49,038 bases of DNA from Chitinophagaceae bacterium UBA4407. Its GTDB lineage: Bacteria > Bacteroidota > Bacteroidia > Chitinophagales > Chitinophagaceae. The translations under genes and the position numbers were made by a program. Location of the stretch: NCBI GenBank assembly GCA_002390845.1, contig DGQT01000014.1, forward strand, positions 1 through 49,038, read 5' to 3'. How positions within the stretch are numbered: position 1 is the first letter of the stretch; each line of letters starts with the position of its first letter. The notes beneath the pieces are model-generated. The model did no database searches. It was given only the letters and a program-made list of their open reading frames with translations, and was not told the origin of the DNA. Of the stretch, positions 9,604-17,921 are shown one piece after another.

Positions 9604-9730
9604 ATAAATTATTTTCTGCAAAAATAACCGAAAAGAAAGATATAGACTGATTTTTAAAATGCAAACACCAGATAGCTGAAATGCAGCCTCATAAAGCGTT
9701 CCAGCCAATTGTTCAGCAGTGAATCGAACC

Positions 9731-9749
9731 GTACAAGTGTGCGAAGCAA
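9731..9749 (-). repeat. Dispersed intergenic repeat, copy 6 (reverse)
   Basis: GTACAAGTGTGCGAAGCAA, a reverse core with one change in the palindromic part (GCGAAG instead of GCGACG). Confidence 0.72.
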
Positions 9750-10187
9750 GTGAAGATATATAGTAGCAATAAAGCCCGGTACAAAAATCAATACTAAAAA
9801 ATAATTACACTACCGCCTAATATATTTTTATTTTAAGAAAAATATTTTTTACGAAAAAACGGAGATAATTTATACTTTAAAATTGTACTTTTTTTACGAC
9901 GGCATATAAGATTAAATTATTCATTTCATTGTAAATCAATCACAATTTCAAAAAGAATGAACCGTTTAAATTAAATGAGTTTTAATTGTGTGGACAAAAA
10001 AATTTCGTGTAATGACCGAATGTATTTTTAACGAGAAAAACAAGAAATGAAAAAATTTTTTTTTCAACATAAAAGATTGATATTCGTCCTCTGTCCCAAA
10101 AAATTTATTCACAAACCGATGAAAAAATTTTTTGGGATTTTTTACCCTTTTACTGTTCTTAACTCAACATAAATTTTTTTGATTGTT
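9750..10187 (+). other. AT-rich dnaA leader, possible replication origin
   Basis: This gene-free stretch is strongly AT-rich, with long A and T runs. It holds a perfect DnaA-box-type 9-mer, TTATTCACA (10105-10113), and a one-mismatch box on the other strand (TGTGGACAA, 9989-9997). Position next to dnaA and base composition fit an oriC or an autoregulated dnaA promoter. Two boxes are too few to be sure. Confidence 0.4.
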
Positions 10188-11618
10188 ATGACCAAAACCG
10201 CCGAAGTAATATGGAGTAATTGTTTAAGAATAATAAAAGACATCGTAGATTGGCAGCCCTATAAAACATGGTTCGAACCTATAAAAGCGGTAGAGATAAA
10301 AGGCAATGTTTTACTGATACAGGTACCCAGTCAATTCTTCTTTGAATATTTGGAGGAACATTACATTAACCTGCTAGCAAAAACACTAAAACGCGAATTG
10401 GGCAAAGAGGCGCGCCTTGAATACCGTATTATGGTAGATAATGGTAACAATGGCCGCAATGGTTCTATGGATGTACCCGCAGGCAATATGAAAATGTATA
10501 ATAACAACGAAATGGATTTTCCTTTGATTATAAATAGTCCTGTTAAAAACCCCTTTGTTATACCTGGTTTAAAGAAAATGCAGATTGATCCGCAATTGAA
10601 TCACTCTTACGTTTTCGATTCATTTATTGAAGGTGATTGTAACCGTGTAGCACGCAGAGCAGGTAAAACTGTTGCAGAAAAGCCGGGAGCAAATTCTTTT
10701 AATCCATTGGTTATATATGGTGGTGTTGGTTTAGGTAAAACGCATCTTGCCCAGGCAATCGGCAACGATGTAAAGCGCATGCATCCCAATAAAGTGGTAT
10801 TGTATGTAAGCAGCGAAAAATTCATTAACCAGTTCCAGGATCATAGCCGCAATAATGCTATTAACGATTTCATTCATTTTTATCAATTGATAGATGTATT
10901 GATGATTGACGATGTGCAGTTTTTTGCACGTGCAGAAAAAAGCCAGGATGCATTCTTTGCTATCTTCAATCACCTGCATCAAAGCGGCAAGCAATTGGTG
11001 CTTACTTCAGATAAGCCACCCAAAGATCTTGACGGTTTACAGGAAAGATTGTTAAGCCGTTTTCGTTGGGGCTTAAGCGCAGATCTTCAGATACCAGATT
11101 ACGAAACACGTATCGAGATACTCGAAAGAAAAATGAAGAATGATGGCCTCGATATGCCAAAGGAAGTAGTGAAGTATGTTGCCTATAATATTAATACCAA
11201 TGTACGTGAACTGGAAGGCGCATTAATTTCCCTGCTGGCACAGTCATCGCTTAATAAAAGAGAGATTGATCTTGAGCTTGCAAAAAAAGTACTTCGCAAT
11301 TTTGTAAAAACCAGCAGCAAGGAAATTACCATAGATGCCATTCAAAAAATGGTATGCGACTATTTCGATGTGCCTTACGATAAGCTATTGCAAAAAACAC
11401 GCAAACGCGAAATTGTGCAGGCCAGGCAGATTACTATGTACCTTGCTAAAGCCTTTACAAAAAATTCACTCAAAACGATTGGTGAACATTTTGGCGGCCG
11501 CGACCATACAACTGTAATACACAGTTGCCAAACCGTAAAAGATTTAATGGATACCGACAGCCTCTTTCGCGAAAACGTAATGGAGCTTACACAAAAGGTG
11601 CAATTGGCAGCTATGTAG
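10188..11618 (+). CDS. dnaA: Chromosomal replication initiator DnaA
   Basis: A 476-residue DnaA, starting at the ATG at 10188 (MTKTAEVIWSNCLRII) rather than a TTG three codons earlier. Domain I is residues 1-90. The AAA+ domain has Walker A GGVGLGKTH near residue 180 and Walker B VLMIDDVQFF. Domain IV at the C-terminus carries the DNA-binding helices and the DnaA signature (GGRDHTTVIHSCQ). It melts oriC and loads the replicative helicase. The AT-rich leader with DnaA-box-like sites suggests autoregulation. Monocistronic, followed by a clear terminator. Confidence 0.98.
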   Translation: MTKTAEVIWSNCLRIIKDIVDWQPYKTWFEPIKAVEIKGNVLLIQVPSQFFFEYLEEHYINLLAKTLKRELGKEARLEYRIMVDNGNNGRNGSMDVPAGNMKMYNNNEMDFPLIINSPVKNPFVIPGLKKMQIDPQLNHSYVFDSFIEGDCNRVARRAGKTVAEKPGANSFNPLVIYGGVGLGKTHLAQAIGNDVKRMHPNKVVLYVSSEKFINQFQDHSRNNAINDFIHFYQLIDVLMIDDVQFFARAEKSQDAFFAIFNHLHQSGKQLVLTSDKPPKDLDGLQERLLSRFRWGLSADLQIPDYETRIEILERKMKNDGLDMPKEVVKYVAYNINTNVRELEGALISLLAQSSLNKREIDLELAKKVLRNFVKTSSKEITIDAIQKMVCDYFDVPYDKLLQKTRKREIVQARQITMYLAKAFTKNSLKTIGEHFGGRDHTTVIHSCQTVKDLMDTDSLFRENVMELTQKVQLAAM

Positions 11619-11667
11619 TATTTAGTTTTTTTTGAGCCATAGTGCAGAATCATCAATGAAGCTTCTC

Positions 11668-11836
11668 TTGCGTCGCACTCTTGTACAGCAGTAATTCTTT
11701 TGAGCATCAAAATACAGTCCCGCTTAACAAAGCGGGCTTTTTATTTTTAAAACTTTGTGGTTAGATAATATTTATACAACAGGTGCCGGCTGTTGAAAGC
11801 TCAATAAAGAGCAAAACGTAAAAGTGTGCGACGCAA
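11668..11836. repeat. Paired dispersed repeats, copies 7 and 8
   Basis: A forward core (11668-11686, TTGCGTCGCACTCTTGTAC) and a reverse core (11818-11836, GTAAAAGTGTGCGACGCAA) face inward with about 130 bases between. The dnaA terminator lies inside the pair. A TTTTTTTGAGCC box (11624-11636) precedes the pair. Confidence 0.8.
11718..11745 (+). terminator. Rho-independent terminator after dnaA
   Basis: CCCGCTT (11718-11724) pairs with AAGCGGG (11729-11735) around a 4-base loop, then CTTTTTATTTTT. A classic intrinsic terminator about 100 bases past the dnaA stop. Confidence 0.85.
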
Positions 11837-12009
11837 CAGCAGATGCACAAAGCGTTACAGCCGGGTCAATAATTTTCCGGCTTTACACCCGGTATATAAA
11901 AAAATTGCAGATTTAAAGAATGCTGATAAAAAATGAAACTAATCCTTTTCTTTTTAGGATTTTAAGTTTCCACTCCCTATTTTTGCAGCCCCTTAGCAGT
12001 AAGGGAAAC

Positions 12010-12098
12010 GGTGAGGTGGATGAGCGGCTGAAATCAGTAGTTTGCTAAACTGCCGTACGGGTTATTCTGTACCGCGGGTTCGAATCCCGCCCTCACCG
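12010..12098 (+). tRNA. tRNA-Ser (anticodon GCT)
   Basis: The acceptor stem GGTGAGG (12010-12016) pairs with CCTCACC (12091-12097). The anticodon stem GTAGT/ACTGC encloses TTGCTAA, giving anticodon GCT. A long variable arm (CCGTACGGGTTATTCTGTACCG region) is the class II hallmark of tRNA-Ser. The T-loop GGTTCGAATCC is intact. CCA is not encoded. Confidence 0.95.
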
Positions 12099-12107
12099 CA
12101 GAAAATC

Positions 12108-12181
12108 CGGGAAGTAGCGCAGGCCGGTAGCGCACCTGGTTTGGGACCAGGGGGTCGCAGGTTCGAATCCTGTCTTCCCGA
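12108..12181 (+). tRNA. tRNA-Pro (anticodon TGG)
   Basis: The acceptor stem CGGGAAG (12108-12114) pairs with CTTCCCG (12174-12180). The anticodon stem CCTGG/CCAGG encloses TTTGGGA, giving TGG. It lies 9 bases after tRNA-Ser, so both come from one transcript. An integrase follows about 300 bases downstream, which makes this tRNA 3' end the likely integration target of the island. Confidence 0.95.
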
Positions 12182-12207
12182 CAAAGACGATAACAAATCG
12201 CATCAAA

Positions 12208-12245
12208 AGCTCGTAAAACGCAATGTTTACGGGCTTTTTTGTTTT
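12208..12245 (+). terminator. Terminator of the tRNA pair
   Basis: AGCTCGTAAAAC (12208-12219) pairs, with one bulge and one G-U, with GTTTACGGGCT (12225-12235), followed by TTTTT and GTTTTT. A typical intrinsic terminator directly after the tRNAs. Confidence 0.75.
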
Positions 12246-12289
12246 TCTACTCTTCAGATTTTATCAAACAAAAGCAACAAAACTGTGTC

Positions 12290-12335
12290 CTATTAGGTGT
12301 CCTGATTCAGGCATAGAATTTGGGGCACCTAATAG
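12290..12335. repeat. Inverted repeat between tRNA-Pro and the integrase gene
   Basis: CTATTAGGTG (12290-12299) and CACCTAATAG (12326-12335) are perfect 10-base inverted arms around a 26-base centre. Their place between the presumed target tRNA and the integrase gene fits an attachment-site arm or recombinase-binding site. A role as an operator is also possible. Confidence 0.5.
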
Positions 12336-12476
12336 ACTTTAATAAATTGATAATCATTTAGTTGTAATAATAAAATTGATTGATTTTAAGCGATTTTGAT
12401 AAACTTTCAATGCAATCTGATGTCCTGATCCTGTCAAAATAAATCAAGGGATAACAAATATTAAAAATGAACCATT

Positions 12477-13712
12477 ATGAATAACAAAGGCAAAACATTT
12501 TCGGTAATCTTTTTTGTAAAAAATGCTAAAGAAAAAGATGGCAAAGTGCCCATTTATGCACGTATTACTGTTGATGGGAGACGAGTAGATATTTCATTAA
12601 AAAGAAAGATAGATCAATATAACTGGCATGCTGATAAAGGTATGGTCAAAGGAAGTAAAGATGAAATTAAGATGCTTCAGGCTTATTTGGAACAATACCG
12701 TTCTATGATTGTAACATCTTATCAACAGATGGTATTAGAAAGAAAGTTGATTACTGCAGAAGGTGTAAAAAGCAGGGTGTTAAACAAAGAGCATTATAAA
12801 CATACCTTATGTTCATTAATTAATTACCATAATACTAAAATGCCGGACATATTATCACCGGGAACAATGAAAAATTATTTCACTACTCAACGATATCTTG
12901 AATGTTTCTTAAAGGAGCATCTTAATACTTCAGATATTTTTCTTGCAGAGTTAACCTATAAGTTTATCTATGATTTTGAATTTTATCTGCGGAAGCATCA
13001 ACCGATTGACCACCAGCGACCATTAGCTAATAACGGCGTAATGAAGCATTTAGAGAGGTTGAGAAAAATGGTGAACCTTTCTATCCGGCTGGGATGGTTG
13101 GAAAAAGATCCTTTTATACAATACAAGCTTAAATTTAATAAGGTTGAAAAACCTTACCTGATTGATGAGGAATTATGCAGGATTGAGAATAAAAACTTTC
13201 CTATTCAAAGGTTGGCCAATGTGAGGGATTTATTTGTCTTTAGTTGTTACACAGGTCTGGCATATATTGACGTAATAAATTTAACACCGGCTAATATTAG
13301 TATAGGAGTTGATCAAGGGCAATGGTTAATTGCACATCGGCAAAAGACTGATATTATTGTAAAAGTACCATTGCTTCCAAAAGCCCTGGTAATTATCAAT
13401 ACTTATAAAACCAATCCCAAAGCATTGCATGAAGGAAAATTATTTCCATCCATATCAAATCAAAGGCTAAACAGCTATTTAGAAGAAGTAGCTACATTGT
13501 GTGGCATTGAAAAGGAACTTACATTTCATTGCGCCAGGCACACTTTTGCTACAACTGTTACTTTAAGCAATGGAGTACCAATTGAATCAGTAAGTAAAAT
13601 GTTAGGACATACTAAAATTAGTACAACGCAGATTTATGCGAAAGTGATTGAAAAGAAATTGAGTGATGATATGCAGTTGCTGAGAAATAGGTTAGCTTTA
13701 AATGCTTTATAA
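12477..13712 (+). CDS. Tyrosine recombinase / integrase of Bacteroidota type
   Basis: A 411-residue site-specific recombinase. It has an N-terminal arm-binding domain (residues ~1-100), a SAM-like core-binding domain (~105-215) and a C-terminal catalytic domain. Visible catalytic residues: Lys290 (HRQKTD), His351 and Arg354 (FHCARHTFA), His378 (MLGHTK) and Tyr387 (TTQIYAKV). The usual first Arg box reads TGLAYIDV with Ala in place of Arg, as in many Bacteroidota integrases. It sits next to tRNA-Pro and an inverted repeat, so it probably integrated the island that follows. No excisionase precedes it; an HTH protein that could fill that role is at 13943. Confidence 0.93.
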   Translation: MNNKGKTFSVIFFVKNAKEKDGKVPIYARITVDGRRVDISLKRKIDQYNWHADKGMVKGSKDEIKMLQAYLEQYRSMIVTSYQQMVLERKLITAEGVKSRVLNKEHYKHTLCSLINYHNTKMPDILSPGTMKNYFTTQRYLECFLKEHLNTSDIFLAELTYKFIYDFEFYLRKHQPIDHQRPLANNGVMKHLERLRKMVNLSIRLGWLEKDPFIQYKLKFNKVEKPYLIDEELCRIENKNFPIQRLANVRDLFVFSCYTGLAYIDVINLTPANISIGVDQGQWLIAHRQKTDIIVKVPLLPKALVIINTYKTNPKALHEGKLFPSISNQRLNSYLEEVATLCGIEKELTFHCARHTFATTVTLSNGVPIESVSKMLGHTKISTTQIYAKVIEKKLSDDMQLLRNRLALNAL

Positions 13713-13813
13713 ACCTGATAATTTTAGTTGGGTTAACATTTTTTTTAATCCATTTAGTTACGAGAGCAAGATTTACTGCGCCAGTTTGCATTATTACCAA
13801 TAGCGAACAAAAC

Positions 13814-13832
13814 GTTGAAGAATGCGACGCAA
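13814..13832 (-). repeat. Dispersed intergenic repeat, copy 9 (reverse, diverged)
   Basis: GTTGAAGAATGCGACGCAA: the GCGACGCAA end is intact while the outer half has drifted. It lies just past the integrase gene, so the family also occurs inside the presumed island. Confidence 0.65.
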
Positions 13833-13942
13833 CTGGGTTTAATAGCAGTAACGCTGGTGGGTATAAAAAAAATTACAGACTAAATGTCGTTCCCATTGAT
13901 ACATGAAGAATTGTAAGAAGGCTCAAAATAGTAAGAATGATT

Positions 13943-14215
13943 TTAGTTGGAATGATCGCTACTATCCAATAATTTTTCAATCTCACTAAGCCTGTAGTAA
14001 TGTATGCCTCCCACTTTTGAGGAATGCAGTTTACCAGTCACCCGTAGATTCTGCAATGTATTAGGGGAAATTCCTAATAGTTTTCTGACTTCATTACTTT
14101 TTAGCCAGTCTTTTGAATATCTGCTAATATGTTGCAAAAAAAGTTGTTTAAGTTCATTCATCAACTCTATTCGGAAGATTTGCAAGTCCTCCTTAGTAAG
14201 AATTTCTATAGCCAT
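13943..14215 (-). CDS. HTH protein, excisionase-like (MerR-type fold)
   Basis: A 90-residue protein from the ATG at 14215 (MAIEILTKEDLQIFRIEL). After a helical N-terminus, residues ~35-85 form a helix-turn-helix of the MerR/excisionase type: WLKSNEVRKLLGISPNTLQNLRVTGKLHSSKVGGIHYYRLSEIEKLL. Such proteins accompany integrases in Bacteroidota conjugative elements and direct excision or regulate transfer genes. The fold call is good; the exact role is inferred from the neighbouring integrase. Confidence 0.82.
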   Translation of the reverse strand: MAIEILTKEDLQIFRIELMNELKQLFLQHISRYSKDWLKSNEVRKLLGISPNTLQNLRVTGKLHSSKVGGIHYYRLSEIEKLLDSSDHSN

Positions 14216-14295
14216 AACACACAATTTTCATTCAATAGGTTATTAAAAACGAGTATTCTTCTACTATATCAATTGTTGCATAAATGCATCCCTAT

Positions 14296-14583
14296 TCATA
14301 AGGAGTTAAGATAAACAATGCTGCCTGACAACGAGTTTGATGAAGGAACATATTTAATATAGCCATATTCCCGAAGTTCATTTATACACTTATTATAAGT
14401 ATGCCTGGCACTTATTTTTGCTGTTTTCATAATGTTGTTCCTGCTTATTGTGATTGGGTTTTTGCCTTTATTCAAACTCCAATGATGCACTAATGCCATA
14501 TATAAGCTAATATGCGTTGTATTTATTCTTGCATCATCTGCAATTATTTTATAAAATCCCACCATTGGACCAAAAGGCTGCAT
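14296..14583 (-). CDS. Mobile-element helix-turn-helix protein
   Basis: A 95-residue protein (89 residues if translation begins at the second Met, 14565, MVGFYKIIADDARINTTHIS, which I think fits its relatives better). The ISLYMALVHHWSLNK stretch followed by a winged-helix-like region (ISRNNIMKTAKISARHTYNKCINELREYGYIKYVPS) resembles replication or regulatory proteins found beside excisionase genes in Bacteroidota integrative elements. No function can be assigned. Confidence 0.68.
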   Translation of the reverse strand: MQPFGPMVGFYKIIADDARINTTHISLYMALVHHWSLNKGKNPITISRNNIMKTAKISARHTYNKCINELREYGYIKYVPSSNSLSGSIVYLNSL

Positions 14584-14616
14584 ACCCGGATATGTTTAAT
14601 GACAGAAAGGATAAAA

Positions 14617-15369
14617 TCATTGAACTTTCAATTTTCTGGCCTTACTGCCGCGTTTCTTCTGTAACAAATTTTTATCAGTAACAGCACGTCCTATAACTGA
14701 TGAGCTACTCTCATTTTCTTTATTATCAACCTGTTTTTTCTTAACCTGCAGGCTTTTTTCCATCCAGCGGTTATTCAAAAAACGATAAGCTTCTTCCGCA
14801 GAAATACAGGAACCATTATTAAATAAATAAAACCGCTGGCTGATTTCGTACCTGCTTTTTAAAATACCAATGTTATTTATCATGTCCTGCACCGCAGTAT
14901 CGCACCAATATTTAAATCTCAGACAATCGGCAGTGTAAGCACCTTCTTCATCTGAAGCCATGTTCAAAAGCATGGTAACTATTCTTTCTATTTTTTCTTC
15001 CCTTGACCAGTTTTCCTTATCTTCTATTCTATGAGCCGTTCGAACTTCTTGTTCAAAATCAACAGACCAGTCAATCTCCTGCATCATTTTTTCCAAATCC
15101 TTTACAAGAGCACCGTGAACTGATGTCGCAGTAATATTAATTTCTTTACGGAGGACAGCATCATAATGCATACATGTGTAATCTTCATTGTTGTATCTCT
15201 CAAAAAACAAGGAAAAATTCATAATGTCTTTACCTTTTATAATCCGCTGTTGGATATAGAAGCTGGATGGTTGAAAACAAATCCGCCTCAATAATTTATA
15301 TTCAAGGCCTTTTTCAAAACCGAGTGACTGAAGCGTTTCAGTTAGTGAAGCAATATTTTGAATATTCAT
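14617..15369 (-). CDS. Mobile-element protein of unknown function
   Basis: A 250-residue protein starting at 15369 (MNIQNIASLTETLQSLGFEKG); an upstream ATG adds 12 unconvincing residues. It is soluble, mostly helical in the middle, and ends in a Lys/Arg-rich tail (KKRGSKARKLK). I recognise the general type from Bacteroidota integrative elements, where it precedes a DUF3945-like protein, but not a function. It starts 10 bases past the gene upstream, so both are co-transcribed on the minus strand. Confidence 0.7.
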   Translation of the reverse strand: MNIQNIASLTETLQSLGFEKGLEYKLLRRICFQPSSFYIQQRIIKGKDIMNFSLFFERYNNEDYTCMHYDAVLRKEINITATSVHGALVKDLEKMMQEIDWSVDFEQEVRTAHRIEDKENWSREEKIERIVTMLLNMASDEEGAYTADCLRFKYWCDTAVQDMINNIGILKSRYEISQRFYLFNNGSCISAEEAYRFLNNRWMEKSLQVKKKQVDNKENESSSSVIGRAVTDKNLLQKKRGSKARKLKVQ

Positions 15370-15379
15370 ACAATTTATT

Positions 15380-16201
15380 TTAAAAATCCCCGGCCCGTAA
15401 AGCATTATTATTTAACCTAAAAAAAAGCATCAAACAGTAAGTCCCTTTTTTTTGCGATGTTCTTTTTTTTGGCAATAAGCTATCAGATTTTTCAGCCTTC
15501 ATTGCCTTATTGTTTTTTTTTGACTGATTTATTTCCTGCTTTTTATCCAGACTTTTATCCTTTGTCTCCTGTTTGGGGTCCTGCTGCTTTTCCTGACCAT
15601 TAATTTGTGCTACGGGCTGATCCTTTTTTATGGATTCGTGCTGCATCAGTTTCATATCTTTATCATAAATATTTACCGTTTTGAATTGAGGATTGGCTTC
15701 AATAAACATTTTTTGATCGTTACCATTCAGCTGAAATGTTACAGACTGGATATTACCCTTTTGCAGAGATTTCATTAGTGCTTCCTTATCTTCAATAGTG
15801 CCTAATTCTTTAACAGGAAATTTCACAAGTGATTGCTCCAGATCGAAGCCATAGTTTTTATGAAACTGCTTTGACTCATAATTGCCCTGCTCATTCTTGT
15901 TTTTTAAATCCAGTTGTATCCAGGCGTTGTATTTTTGCCCTTCCATGCTGGTTAACTCTTTATTTACCGCCCTGCCATTAAGAAGATTATAAGCCTCTTT
16001 GATGGTAACGCCATTACCCTTGTTTAAATAAAATGTTTGCGATAATTTTTCTTCATTGGTTTTCTGCAATGTTGCGTCATAGCGGTTGAAGAAATACATA
16101 TCGGACTGATCTGACTTTTTAAAATGCAGTACGGCTTCAATTTTCTCTTTGTTATATTCTGTTTGAATTTTTAACTGAAATTCAGGCTGACCCTGTTTCA
16201 T
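15380..16201 (-). CDS. Mobile-element protein, possibly frameshifted at C-terminus
   Basis: A 273-residue protein resembling the conserved accessory protein of Bacteroidota integrative elements: YFFNRYDATLQK, then AYNLLNGRAVNKEL, YNAWIQLDLK, and QKMFIEANPQFKTVNIYDKD. Residues ~200-255 form a charged low-complexity linker (Gln/Lys/Glu). The end after PKKRTSQKKG changes to a hydrophobic tail (TYCLMLFFRLNNNALRAGDF) unlike the basic endings of its relatives, suggesting a slip at an A/T homopolymer near 15450. Function unknown. Confidence 0.68.
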   Translation of the reverse strand: MKQGQPEFQLKIQTEYNKEKIEAVLHFKKSDQSDMYFFNRYDATLQKTNEEKLSQTFYLNKGNGVTIKEAYNLLNGRAVNKELTSMEGQKYNAWIQLDLKNKNEQGNYESKQFHKNYGFDLEQSLVKFPVKELGTIEDKEALMKSLQKGNIQSVTFQLNGNDQKMFIEANPQFKTVNIYDKDMKLMQHESIKKDQPVAQINGQEKQQDPKQETKDKSLDKKQEINQSKKNNKAMKAEKSDSLLPKKRTSQKKGTYCLMLFFRLNNNALRAGDF

Positions 16202-16290
16202 ATTCGATTACAGTTCAGTGTTTAGCTTTTCGCCAAACCCCTGTTATTTGAGGTTAGTTTTTAAATGCTCATTGCCGGATAGAGGAAATG

Positions 16291-16321
16291 AAAAACGCCA
16301 CAATGAGTGTGTGGCGTTTTT
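16291..16321. terminator. Bidirectional intrinsic terminator
   Basis: AAAAACGCCACA (16291-16302) pairs perfectly with TGTGGCGTTTTT (16310-16321) around a 7-base loop. It has A-runs on one side and T-runs on the other, so it can stop transcription from both directions. It ends the minus-strand gene at 16340-17281. Confidence 0.85.
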
Positions 16322-16339
16322 AGTTGTAATGGATTTTAT

Positions 16340-17281
16340 TTATGACTTCTCCATTGTGATATTTTTACGAGACATGATACCTGTGGTGACATCAACCCCG
16401 GTTTCGTTGTAGTCTTTATAACCTGATTTAGTAATACTAATTGAATAAGCATTTGTTGCAAGGTTAATTTCTACAACACCATTTACATCTGTTACTGCCT
16501 GTAGATTGCCGGGTTGGATAGTGACGGCGGCAACGGATACAGGTAATTCTGTAATTGATTCTTTGACGGTGATGCGTAAACCTGACGGGCCTGCTGTAGT
16601 GATGTAGCTTAACAGACTATCGAATACAAACCTGCTTTTTTTATCTGCATCTGATTTGAAGATAAGCTGACCATCGGTAAACATGGCGATGAGTTTATCG
16701 TACACCTCATTGTTTGCATTGATTTTTGCAACTGTTGCTGATTCTGCAGCCTGTTGTAGCGAAAGAAAGTTTTTATACTGTGTTTCTACATCCTGCTGTG
16801 CAGTGATAACTTTTGGTTTGAAGGTAGCAGGCATATTATCGTTTAGAAGTAATGCTGCTTCGTTGGCGTTGATAAAGATCACTGCGGCATTAAGCAACGA
16901 CTTTAATTGCTCCCACCCATAGTTGGCTGCCTTTGTATAATATGCTGCACCTGCTGCCTCGATTTGCGGTTTTTCGAAACCATCTTTGAAAGCATCTGTA
17001 ATGTAGCTTTTAAGGCGCTGCCAAAGATCGAGGGCATTGTCGGCGGTTTTGGTGAGCTGGATACGCTGGGTTTCTGCTTCTGCATAACGTGATTGATCGT
17101 CGGGCAGGTTTTCGGCTGCTGCGAGTTTAGTAAGGGCATCATCTGCGTAGGTTTGTTTGTAATAGCCTTTAAAATCGGCAAAGAAAGTAAGGAATTCTTG
17201 AAAATTGCTCCACCCGGTGCGGGTTACTTCGTAAAGCTGTTGCTGGGTGCATGGATACTTTGGCTTGGGTAGTGTTGCCAT
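16340..17281 (-). CDS. Helical protein with C-terminal carboxypeptidase-regulatory-like domain
   Basis: A 313-residue protein without a signal peptide. Residues 1-225 are almost all helical and Ala/Lys/Gln-rich. Residues ~235-313 form a beta domain of the CarboxypepD_reg type (LPVSVAAVTIQP...VNGVVEINLATNAYSISITKSGYKDYNETGVDV). The N-terminal family occurs repeatedly in Bacteroidota genomes without a known function. It stands alone between a terminator and a repeat-rich stretch. Base use is more GC-rich than the operon that follows at 18804. Confidence 0.72.
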   Translation of the reverse strand: MATLPKPKYPCTQQQLYEVTRTGWSNFQEFLTFFADFKGYYKQTYADDALTKLAAAENLPDDQSRYAEAETQRIQLTKTADNALDLWQRLKSYITDAFKDGFEKPQIEAAGAAYYTKAANYGWEQLKSLLNAAVIFINANEAALLLNDNMPATFKPKVITAQQDVETQYKNFLSLQQAAESATVAKINANNEVYDKLIAMFTDGQLIFKSDADKKSRFVFDSLLSYITTAGPSGLRITVKESITELPVSVAAVTIQPGNLQAVTDVNGVVEINLATNAYSISITKSGYKDYNETGVDVTTGIMSRKNITMEKS

Positions 17282-17396
17282 AAATTTTGATTTGAGGTTG
17301 AATAATTTGAATGCAGTATAAATTTAATAATATCTGCAAAAAATCAAAAATTTTATGGAAGATTTTTTTTAAATGTTTATTTCTATGTTTTAAACC

Positions 17397-17502
17397 GTCT
17401 GACCGATTCGAAAGACTGGTTGGCGGATATTAAATACTGTCAGACCGATGCGAAAGACTGCCTAACAGATATAAAATACTGTCCGACCGATGCAAAAGAT
17501 GT
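17397..17502 (+). repeat. 42-bp tandem repeat, about 2.5 copies
   Basis: Units at 17397-17438 and 17439-17480 are near-identical 42-mers, followed by a partial third (17481-17502). All begin GTCxGACCGAT. Since 42 is 14 codons, one forward frame reads a 14-residue repeat (TDxKD...DIKYC), but no start codon precedes it, so a decayed coding repeat is more likely than a live gene. Confidence 0.75.
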
Positions 17503-17602
17503 CAGTAAATATGTTACTTATTGCCAGGAAGATGGACAATATGGCAGTATGGATAGGTCTTGCTAGTAGATAGAGAGGGGTTCTTACTTTTATTTCGTTA
17601 TT

Positions 17603-17630
17603 TACTTTTTTGTCTTGACACAAAAAAGTA
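17603..17630. terminator. A/T-rich hairpin TACTTTTTTGT / ACAAAAAAGTA
   Basis: Perfect 11-base arms (17603-17613 and 17620-17630) with a 6-base loop (CTTGAC). Hairpins of this wording recur between genes in Bacteroidota. It could act as a terminator in either direction. Confidence 0.55.
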
Positions 17631-17640
17631 ACAAAAAAAG

Positions 17641-17767
17641 TCAAGAAAGAAATGATATACATCACATTTCTTTCTTTGTTCTTTAATGGGCTTTTGCACT
17701 TCTGTGACCTGAGCTTATGTTCTTTATTGTACACTTGATGTGCTGACTGTGTGTTTTTTTGCAGACT
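17641..17767 (+). repeat. Long direct repeat, copy A
   Basis: About 127 bases nearly identical to 18461-18586. It starts with a perfect 12-base inverted repeat (AAGAAAGAAATG 17643-17654 / CATTTCTTTCTT 17665-17676) and continues through TTTGTTCTTTAATGG and GTGACCTGAGCTT. Together with copy B it brackets a small lipoprotein gene. Confidence 0.85.
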
Positions 17768-17837
17768 GTGTTTTAGTTGTACTTCGGAATACTTTATTAA
17801 GTTTATCTAACAGATTATTTAAACTATTTGTGAAGGG

Positions 17838-17915
17838 ATGGGATTGCGAAGAAAGAACCCGGAGGCTTTAAAATAATTGTTACCAGTGGGTTGCTGGCGA
17901 CTATCGGAGCAGCAG
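17838..17915 (+). repeat. Second direct-repeat module, copy A (decayed coding fragment)
   Basis: Similar to 18591-18665 (shared skeleton ATTGCGA..AAAGAA...AGGC.TTAAA.TAATTG.TACC). One forward frame reads IAKKEPGGFKIIVTSGLLA here and IATKEARGIKVIATIGTVA in the other copy, so both look like the tail of the same ancestral small protein, now without a start codon. Confidence 0.6.
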
Positions 17916-17921
17916 GAGATG

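Noticed and set aside
12042..12296. 84-codon plus-strand open frame
   Set aside because: It lies across tRNA-Ser, tRNA-Pro and their terminator; the translation (RVRIPPSP, RRFESCLP) is the usual artefact of reading T-arms as codons.
17397..17502. Tandem repeat considered as a CRISPR array
   Set aside because: Units are contiguous without unique spacers, only about 2.5 copies, and no cas genes occur in the window.
17462..17734. 90-codon minus-strand open frame
   Set aside because: It covers the tandem repeat, the A/T hairpin and direct-repeat copy A. Its likeness to the leader of the 18518 frame is due to the DNA repeat, not to shared protein coding.
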